Positions 7,752 through 11,942 of a stretch of 11,942 nt of DNA are shown one piece after another. Origin of the DNA: Verrucomicrobiota bacterium (GTDB lineage Bacteria > Verrucomicrobiota > Verrucomicrobiia > Limisphaerales > UBA9464); NCBI GenBank assembly GCA_026397675.1, contig JAPLUH010000157.1, forward strand, positions 1-11,942. The letters are read 5' to 3'. A program made the translations under genes and the position numbers. A model generated the notes under the pieces. The model did no database searches. It was given only the letters and a program-made list of their open reading frames with translations, and was not told the origin of the DNA. Every line of letters starts with the position of its first letter. Within the stretch, counting starts at the first letter, position 1.

Positions 7752-8027
7752 CGGACCGCTCAGAGATCCGTCCCTACCTAGGAAGCGTGTTCGATGGGGA
7801 GTTAGGTGCTCTTCAGCGGAGGTAGGGCCGAATTGGCGTTGTAAGTTGCGAGCGGACCGCTCAGAGATCGGTCCCTACCTCGGAGGCCTTCGGGCTACAT
7901 CCCTGGGTCCTTCCGCCAACTCAGCCTCACCTGAGCACCTCCGAGGTGGGGCGATTTCTCCGAAAGCGCTAGGCCGGCAGAGACGGAACGCTCGGAGATC
8001 CGTCCCTACCTGGGGAGCATGTTCGGA
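7752..8027. repeat. Cluster of three REP-like palindromic repeat units
   Basis: The 333-bp gene-free gap 7750-8082 is mostly repeat. A 25-bp head, beginning ACCGCTCAGAGATC and ending CCCTACCT, recurs at 7755-7779, 7856-7880 and, diverged, at 7987-8011. Read on the minus strand each head starts GTAG and then folds; the middle copy forms a perfect GGACCG-N9-CGGTCC hairpin. That GTAG-plus-hairpin plan matches REP elements mobilised by RAYT transposases. Copies 1 and 3 also share the following 15 or so bases (GG.AGC.TGTTCG). An inverted AGGTAGGG (7820-7827) closes copy 1. No RAYT gene is present in the window. The remaining 8028-8082 holds nothing I can name. Confidence 0.8.
7873..7969. repeat. 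97-bp palindrome-ended dispersed repeat, copy 1
   Basis: This segment aligns without gaps to 11757-11853, with 86 of 97 positions identical by hand count. Its ends are inverted: CCCTACCTCGGAGG (7873-7886) against CCTCCGAGGTGGGG (7938-7951), pairing at 13 of 14 positions, which would form a large hairpin. It begins inside the second REP-like head, so the two repeats are probably one composite unit. Confidence 0.85.
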
Positions 8028-8082
8028 CGGCCTTTGGAGGCGTGCCCCTGCCTGAGCCGAAACCCTTCAAGTGGATCTCGGT

Positions 8083-8604
8083 TCAGCGCCGCCACAAGGC
8101 CATCAGCGTGAATAAAGCCACAGCGGCCGAGTAAGCCGTAATACCCATGCCCACCGCCTGAGCTACCCCGCTCGATTCGGCAAAGACCAACAGCGCCAGC
8201 CCCGGCATGAGCGTGAGCAACGATTCGGCCAGGAAACACAGAGCGGGCAATGGCCTCGACGTCTGGTCGAGCCGCTCGGACATCCAGAGCCGATACTGCC
8301 ATTCCCCCATCGACCTCATGATCCAGGCGTTCTGAAAATTTCGAGCCGCGACCAAGGCGCTCGTGGTGGCCACGGCGATCGCCAGACTTGGAAAGCACCC
8401 GATCCCCAAGGAAGCCAGCGCATTAATAGGGATACCCCAGCGCCAGCCCAGACGCCGAGCCAAGGGGTTGCCCTCTAGCGCCAAATTGGGCGTGGCGATG
8501 TAGGTGGAGATCAAATCTGCCGACCGGCCCGCTAGCGCTAGGCCAGCAAATAGCCACCAGGGCCCTGAGCCCGGCACAACGAACTCGGCGACGGTCAGAG
8601 TCAC
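8083..8604 (-). CDS. Small multi-pass membrane protein, function unknown
   Basis: The 173-residue product has about four hydrophobic segments, near residues 15-35, 58-86, 119-141 and 146-170, and should sit in the inner membrane. The motif ADLISTYIATPNLALEGNPLARRLGW (29-54, with an Asp in the first membrane segment and an EGNP turn) resembles DUF5658-type small membrane proteins, which have no established function; that link is by eye only. It starts with GTG at 8604, overlapping the hisI stop by four bases (GTGA), so translational coupling to hisI is likely. No histidine-pathway motif is visible, and the co-expression may be positional only. It converges with the HNH gene across the repeat cluster. 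Confidence 0.75.
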   Translation of the reverse strand: MTLTVAEFVVPGSGPWWLFAGLALAGRSADLISTYIATPNLALEGNPLARRLGWRWGIPINALASLGIGCFPSLAIAVATTSALVAARNFQNAWIMRSMGEWQYRLWMSERLDQTSRPLPALCFLAESLLTLMPGLALLVFAESSGVAQAVGMGITAYSAAVALFTLMALWRR

Positions 8605-8990
8605 TGCTTGCCGTAGATGGCATCCGGGGTCTGGAGCTGCGCTTCAGTCACCGTCCAAGTGGTCGCGCCGCCCTCGATGCTCCGGAAGAAGCAGGATTGG
8701 TAGCCCTCATGACAGGCTGCACCAGTCTGCTCCACTTGGATCAACAAGGTGTCGCCATCACAGTCGAAGGCGATGTCCTTGACCACCTGGACATGCCCGC
8801 TGGACTCGCCCTTCATCCAAAACTTCTGACGCGACCGGCTCCAAAAAAAGGTCCGCCCCGTCTCGATCGTCTTCTCAAGAGAGGCCCGATTCATCCACGC
8901 CATCATCAGGACGCGACCTGTGGACTGCTCTTGGATGATGGCCGGGATCAGTCCATCCGCGGTCCATTTAAGTCGATCGTAAAAGCTCAT
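8601..8990 (-). CDS. hisI: Phosphoribosyl-AMP cyclohydrolase
   Basis: HisI opens the purine ring of PR-AMP to give ProFAR, the third step of histidine synthesis; it is a zinc/magnesium enzyme. The 129-residue product carries the family blocks LIPAIIQEQSTGRVLMMAWMN, FWSRSRQKFWMKGESSGH, and the metal-binding DCDGDTLLIQVEQTGAACHEGYQSCF, in which the Asp-Cys-Asp-x-Asp cluster and the two later cysteines are ligands. It is a stand-alone HisI with no C-terminal HisE pyrophosphohydrolase, so hisE should be elsewhere. The frame stays open to 9248, but that region is repeat sequence without family similarity, so the ATG at 8990 (MSFYDRLKW) is chosen. No Shine-Dalgarno site is evident. Upstream, 82 bp of unremarkable sequence and a palindromic element separate it from trpS. 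Confidence 0.95.
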   Translation of the reverse strand: MSFYDRLKWTADGLIPAIIQEQSTGRVLMMAWMNRASLEKTIETGRTFFWSRSRQKFWMKGESSGHVQVVKDIAFDCDGDTLLIQVEQTGAACHEGYQSCFFRSIEGGATTWTVTEAQLQTPDAIYGKQ

Positions 8991-9086
8991 GCCGTGAGCC
9001 GAGGATGGAAAGGACCGCCCGGATTGTAAACCGGCCGAACGGTCGATTTTGGCCCGAGTCGATCCGCCAGGCCCGATCCGGTTCAG

Positions 9087-9262
9087 CCGGAACGATTCCG
9101 TTGGGAGGAAAGTGATGGCGTAGCGGATTCTTTCGCAAGACGAGGCGAGAGCGAGGCGCGGGCCGATTGAAGGCCCATGGTTAAGAGCCGGATCGAGCGA
9201 ACAACGACGCTCTTGCCGAAGAAGGCGCAGCCAGCACGACCGATCCAATGGAATCGTTCCGG
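9087..9262. mobile_element. 176-bp imperfect palindromic, MITE-like element
   Basis: Terminal inverted repeats of 18 bp bound the element: CCGGAACGATTCCGTTGG (9087-9104) and its complement at 9245-9262, with 17 of 18 pairs matching. Further in, the arms pair imperfectly (TTCTTTCGCAAGACG near 9128 against a right-arm TTCTTCGGCAAGAGCG), and a GGGCC-N7-GGCCC hairpin (9160-9176) sits near the centre. The right end lies one base before the trpS stop complement. The left half recurs at 11681-11748. There is no coding capacity. No clear target-site duplication was found. Confidence 0.72.
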
Positions 9263-9263
9263 T

Positions 9264-10244
9264 TCAATCCAGGCCGCAGGCCTGCTTAGCTCGGGCCAGG
9301 GTCTTTTGCGCCTTGGCGCGGGCCTTCACCGCCCCGGCCCTCAGAATGTCACGAACCTCATCGGGGCGTTGCGCCAATTGTGCCCGACGCTCCCGAAAGG
9401 CGGCAAAGTGCTTCCAGTACTCCTCGAAGAGGCCTTTCTTGAGATCCCCGTAGCCCACGCCACCGGCCCGCAGGCGATTTTCCCAATCGGCGGCTATCTC
9501 TGGCGGGGCGACCAAGCGCAACAGCTGAATGGCAATGTTCTTGTCGGCATCCGGCTTGGGCTCGGCCGGAGAACGGCTGTCCATCTGGATGGACATGACC
9601 CGCTTACGCAACGCCTTCTCGTCGCCACTGAGCTCCAGAGTGTTGCCGTAGCTCTTGCTCATCTTCTGGCCATCGGTGCCCGGTACCACGGCGACCGATT
9701 CTTGGATGCGGGGCTCCGGGATGACGAAGGTGTCGCCGTAGATGTGGTTGAACTTAATGGCGATGTCCCGGGTGACTTCGAGGTGCTGCTTCTGGTCCTT
9801 GCCCACCGGCACCACCTGCGTGTCATAAAGAAGGATGTCGGCGGCCATGAGTACCGGGTAGGCAAACAGGCCATGGTTCACCGCGCCGACGTCCCCGTCG
9901 GCAAGCTTGGCGACCTTGTCCTTGTAACTGTGGCAGCGCTCCAGCAAGCCCATGGGCGTCACTGTGCTCAGGAGCCAGGCCAACTCGGTGTGCTCGGGCG
10001 TGTCGGACTGTTTCCAAAACACGCAGCGATCGGGATTGAGCCCGGCCGCCAACCAATCGAGAGCCACATCCAACGTGTACTGCCGACGCTTCGCAGCGTC
10101 GGTCAGCGAGGTCATGGAGTGGTAGTCGGCGATGAAGTAGTAGGCCTCGCCCTGCTCCTGAAGGCCGATGGCCGGGAGCATGGCTCCGAAATAATTGCCC
10201 AGGTGCAGGGCGCCGCTCGGCTGGATGCCAGTGAGAACGCGCAT
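9264..10244 (-). CDS. trpS: Tryptophan-tRNA ligase (TrpRS)
   Basis: This class Ic synthetase charges tRNA-Trp using ATP and acts as a homodimer in the cytosol. The 326-residue protein shows the start MRVLTGIQPSG, the HIGH-equivalent GALHLGNYFG (residues 11-20), YYFIADYHSMT, the tryptophan-pocket region AYPVLMAADILLYDTQVVPVG, DQKQHLEVTRDIA, and GQKMSKSYGNTL with KMSKS at 194-198. Length and all motifs are normal. A GTG at 10268 would add eight residues; the ATG at 10244 is preferred because it matches the family N-terminus and has GGAA just upstream. The stop codon abuts the palindromic element at 9087-9262, which therefore lies in its 3' untranslated region. No leader peptide or T-box is visible upstream. 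Confidence 0.97.
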   Translation of the reverse strand: MRVLTGIQPSGALHLGNYFGAMLPAIGLQEQGEAYYFIADYHSMTSLTDAAKRRQYTLDVALDWLAAGLNPDRCVFWKQSDTPEHTELAWLLSTVTPMGLLERCHSYKDKVAKLADGDVGAVNHGLFAYPVLMAADILLYDTQVVPVGKDQKQHLEVTRDIAIKFNHIYGDTFVIPEPRIQESVAVVPGTDGQKMSKSYGNTLELSGDEKALRKRVMSIQMDSRSPAEPKPDADKNIAIQLLRLVAPPEIAADWENRLRAGGVGYGDLKKGLFEEYWKHFAAFRERRAQLAQRPDEVRDILRAGAVKARAKAQKTLARAKQACGLD

Positions 10245-10447
10245 GGGTTCCAAGGTTGCGGAAGCCACGCCTCAAAAGGCAAAAGGCAAAATGCCAGAAA
10301 CACCTCGGACTCCTGTGATGCACCCGAAACTCAGCTGCGCTAACCCTCACCCGAAGAGTCTGCCGCGGGAAGGTTGCGGACTCCGGGTGGCTTCGGGCAC
10401 TGTCGCCACCACGTTCCCCGCAAGGCTTGCCAACTCCGCACCATTTC
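10245..10447. other. Divergent gap between trpS and the small unknown gene
   Basis: No gene is supported in this 203-bp region. It holds a short tandem AAAAGGC-AAAAGGC (10274-10287) followed by AAAATGCC. It also has a nested inverted repeat, GGTGGC (10386-10391) with GCCACC (10405-10410), flanked by GGGAA (10367-10371) and TTCCC (10414-10418), which could fold in the leader of the small gene. No clear promoter hexamers were found for either direction. Confidence 0.35.
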
Positions 10448-10675
10448 ATGCCCGCACCCTGGATTTACCGCACCGGAGAAACAGCCCGGATCGGCGATGT
10501 CGTGAGACTGGGCCACTGGCCGGGCGTGGTGGTGGAGCTCGTCACCGAGACTCATCCAGACTGGAACCCAGCCACGGGTGAGGGGGTGCTCTTTGAAGGG
10601 CCCGATTTTGGCCGGCTCCTCACCCAAGACCTGGGCAAGGATGTCCGATTAATCCGCCGAGCCCCAGTCATCTGA
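10448..10675 (+). CDS. Small protein of unknown function, 75 residues
   Basis: I do not recognise this family. The frame reads MPAPWIYRTGETARIGDVVR, then WPGVVVEL, HPDWNPATGEGVLFEGPDFG and DVRLIRRAPVI. The pattern of a GDVVRL strand, a VVVEL strand, a turn, a GVLFEG strand and a final RLIRR strand suggests a small beta-barrel (SH3/KOW-like) soluble protein. There is no signal peptide or membrane segment. Natural-looking composition, and its position in a gap otherwise without genes, favour a real gene. A TTG at 10427 would add seven residues and has AAGG close by; the ATG at 10448 is chosen on codon alone, so the start is uncertain. It converges with radC, and its stop lies 71 bp before the radC stop. 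Confidence 0.65.
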   Translation: MPAPWIYRTGETARIGDVVRLGHWPGVVVELVTETHPDWNPATGEGVLFEGPDFGRLLTQDLGKDVRLIRRAPVI

Positions 10676-10679
10676 GCCT

Positions 10680-10703
10680 GTTTAAGCATCGCTGAGCTTG
10701 AAC
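10680..10703. terminator. Weak stem-loop between the small gene and radC
   Basis: GTTTAAGC (10680-10687) and GCTTGAAC (10696-10703) pair over 8 bp with one G-T pair and an 8-nt loop, directly after the small gene's stop. A second short stem, CGGTT/AACCG, spans 10703-10720. U-tracts are lacking. A shared terminator for these convergent genes is plausible but not strong. Confidence 0.3.
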
Positions 10704-10746
10704 GGTTTGAGAAGTAACCGGACCCCAGAACTTCGTAGATCCGCTG

Positions 10747-11664
10747 TCAGGACGGCCGCAAATGCCCCAACTCTCGCAATGAGCTGTAGCCCTTCATCCA
10801 GTTGTCGGAGGGCCTCCCGAGAATGACGTGGTCGAGCACTTCGATACGTAACAAAAACCCAGCCCTCAGGATCTCGCGAGTAATGCGAATGTCAGCATCG
10901 GACGGGCTGGGATCCCCGCTCGGATGGTTGTGAACCAGAACGATGGAGTGAGCGCCGGCGGCAATGGCCGGTCGGAAAATCTCCCTAGGGTGCACCAGCA
11001 CCTGATCAATCAAACCCTCGGTGACCGTTTCCATGCGGATCAAGCGACATCGGGTATTGAGCAAGAGCACCACCATCCGCTCGGCATTCCAGCCCGCCGC
11101 CGTGTCCGCCAGCAGGGCTGCGATGCGCGCCGGAGTATCTAGGAGAGGGGCTGTATTAATCGACTCCCGGGACACCCGACGACCGAGTTCTAGAGCTGCC
11201 ATGAGGATGGCCGCCTTTCCCGGGCCCACGCCCCGGAAGCGAGCCAACTCGCCATGCGAGGCACGGTTTAGGGTGGCCAAACAGCCGAAGTGACGATGCA
11301 GCGATTCGCCAATGGCCACGGCATTGGCCCCCGGCAACCCAGTCCTGAGGAGCAGCCCAATCAGTTCGCCCGTCTGCAAAATTTCTGGCCCGTTCTGAAT
11401 GAGCCGCTCTCGGGGCCGCTCTGACGATGGGATATCGTTGAGACTGACAGACCGCACTCCCGGTGATTTGGGTGGCACTGAGTGCACCGAAGAAGGACTG
11501 GTGGAGGCAGCCACCGGCGGCGGGATGAGGATGGCAGGCACTGCGAACGGACTCGGATGATCTTGGAGCGGATTCATTCCCCACAGATTCGTTGGGTCCG
11601 GGGCATATCTTTCAAAACTTCGATCGAAAGTAGTGTCCTCGCTCGCCCTCCCGTCCGAAGTCAT
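10747..11664 (-). CDS. radC: RadC family JAMM/MPN-domain protein with long N-terminus
   Basis: The conserved core runs from SLNDIPSSERPRERL (74-88) through GELIGLLLRTG, a helix-hairpin-helix segment FRGVGPGKAAIL (143-154), and the JAMM metal motif HNHPSGDPSPSDAD (His245, His247, Ser255, Asp258) to the end. This matches the RadC/YicR family, whose core is about 225-230 residues. The JAMM zinc ligands are intact, which suggests a metallo-hydrolase fold; the old DNA-repair assignment of RadC has been questioned and its role is unsettled. The first 73 or so residues are rich in Pro, Ser and Ala and not part of the family core. The ATG at 11664 is favoured over an internal ATG at 11577 because AAGAGAGG lies 3 nt upstream of it. 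A partial repeat element starts 17 bp upstream of the start codon. Confidence 0.92.
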   Translation of the reverse strand: MTSDGRASEDTTFDRSFERYAPDPTNLWGMNPLQDHPSPFAVPAILIPPPVAASTSPSSVHSVPPKSPGVRSVSLNDIPSSERPRERLIQNGPEILQTGELIGLLLRTGLPGANAVAIGESLHRHFGCLATLNRASHGELARFRGVGPGKAAILMAALELGRRVSRESINTAPLLDTPARIAALLADTAAGWNAERMVVLLLNTRCRLIRMETVTEGLIDQVLVHPREIFRPAIAAGAHSIVLVHNHPSGDPSPSDADIRITREILRAGFLLRIEVLDHVILGRPSDNWMKGYSSLRELGHLRPS

Positions 11665-11680
11665 GGACCTCTCTTAGCTA

Positions 11681-11748
11681 GAACGCTTCTGTTGGGAGGA
11701 AAGTGATGGCGTGGCTAGTTTTTTCGCAAGACGAGGCGACAGCGATGC
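11681..11748. repeat. Left half of the MITE-like element, second copy
   Basis: This segment aligns without gaps to 9090-9157, with 59 of 68 positions identical by hand count, including the shared core GTTGGGAGGAAAGTGATGGC. The matching right half is not found before the window ends. A REP-type repeat starts within about 10 bp after the break. It lies directly upstream of radC, so any radC promoter must overlap it. Confidence 0.8.
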
Positions 11749-11756
11749 AGGGTGGT

Positions 11757-11853
11757 CCCTACCTCGGAGGTCTTTGGGCTACATCCCAGGGTCCTTCCAC
11801 AAACTCAGCCTCACCCGAGCCCTTCCGAGGTAGGGCGATGTCTTCGAAAGCGC
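11757..11853. repeat. 97-bp palindrome-ended dispersed repeat, copy 2
   Basis: This is the same unit as 7873-7969, in the same orientation (86/97 identical). Its ends CCCTACCTCGGA (11757-11768) and TCCGAGGTAGGG (11824-11835) pair perfectly over 12 bp. It begins within about 10 bp of the end of the truncated element at 11681-11748. The plus-strand reading frame here resembles the one through the other copy only because the DNA is repeated. Confidence 0.85.
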
Positions 11854-11887
11854 CAATGTCTGAGGTGCCGGACCCCCGCAGCACCGA

Positions 11888-11912
11888 ACCGCTCAGCGAT
11901 CCGTCCCCTTCT
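11888..11912. repeat. Degenerate REP-like head
   Basis: ACCGCTCAGCGATCCGTCCC, followed by CTTCT, matches the heads at 7755 and 7856 for its first 20 bases with one change, but the CTACCT end is lost. It suggests that the repeat tract continues past the right edge. Bases 11913-11942 hold nothing I can name. Confidence 0.65.
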
Positions 11913-11942
11913 AGGAGGGCCCCTTGACTTCGCTGGAGGTCG

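Noticed and set aside
7752..8027. Repeat cluster as a CRISPR array
   Set aside because: Heads are spaced 101 and 131 bp apart, they differ from one another, the intervals are themselves repeats, and no cas gene is present.
7846..8055. Plus-strand reading frame containing GPYLGGLRATSLGPSANSAS, similar to one at 11703-11927
   Set aside because: The two frames are alike because both run through the same 97-bp repeat. They have no Shine-Dalgarno site or conserved ends, and the frames diverge outside the repeat, so these are not genes.
8991..9248. N-terminal extension of the hisI frame up to 9248
   Set aside because: The extra 86 residues run through the palindromic element and bear no resemblance to HisI, whose family start matches the ATG at 8990.
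9177..10343. Long plus-strand open frame of 388 codons opposite trpS
   Set aside because: It is antisense to an intact TrpRS with HIGH and KMSKS motifs, and its product shows no domain pattern.
10252..10380. Direct repeat AAGGTTGCGGA at 10252-10262 and 10370-10380
   Set aside because: It is an 11-bp match with unrelated flanks, too short to claim a duplication or an operator.

Overview
This window looks like a stretch of ordinary chromosome from a Gram-negative, high-GC bacterium. I infer Verrucomicrobiota from four things: an OprO/P-type porin with an Ala/Ser/Thr-rich linker after its signal peptide, a non-canonical WaaE-like glycosyltransferase, many weak or absent Shine-Dalgarno sites, and abundant palindromic intergenic repeats. 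There is no rRNA, ribosomal protein or other decisive marker, so this placement is only moderately secure. No phage, CRISPR array, toxin-antitoxin pair, transposase gene or tRNA is visible.

Left part (1-3371). A phosphate-selective-porin-like gene is cut by the left edge and reads leftwards. It is divergent from a class I SAM methyltransferase (1559-2308, +). The roughly 290 bp gap between them carries a direct repeat that resembles a Pho box upstream of the porin. The methyltransferase converges on a WaaE/KdtX-like family 2 glycosyltransferase (2400-3203, -), with a perfect 8-bp stem-loop between them. Both genes would suit cell-envelope polysaccharide work.

Middle (3372-7749). thrC (threonine synthase) lies 59 bp downstream of purL (FGAM synthase subunit II), both on the minus strand, so they may be co-transcribed. 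Across a 257 bp gap an HNH endonuclease gene reads rightwards, with a TTGACA element and an 11-bp-phased direct repeat in front of it.

Right part (7750-11942). Repeats fill the gaps: a REP-like cluster at 7752-8027, a 176-bp imperfect palindromic (MITE-like) element at 9087-9262, and further copies of both at 11681-11912. Between them lie hisI (PR-AMP cyclohydrolase) overlapping a small membrane-protein gene by 4 bp, trpS, a small unrecognised protein gene on the plus strand, and radC with an unusually long N-terminus.

The genes are mostly housekeeping (purine, threonine, histidine, tRNA charging) mixed with envelope genes, and they do not form one pathway. The most interesting content is in the intergenic repeats and the regulatory candidates. 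I found no convincing new multi-gene system.
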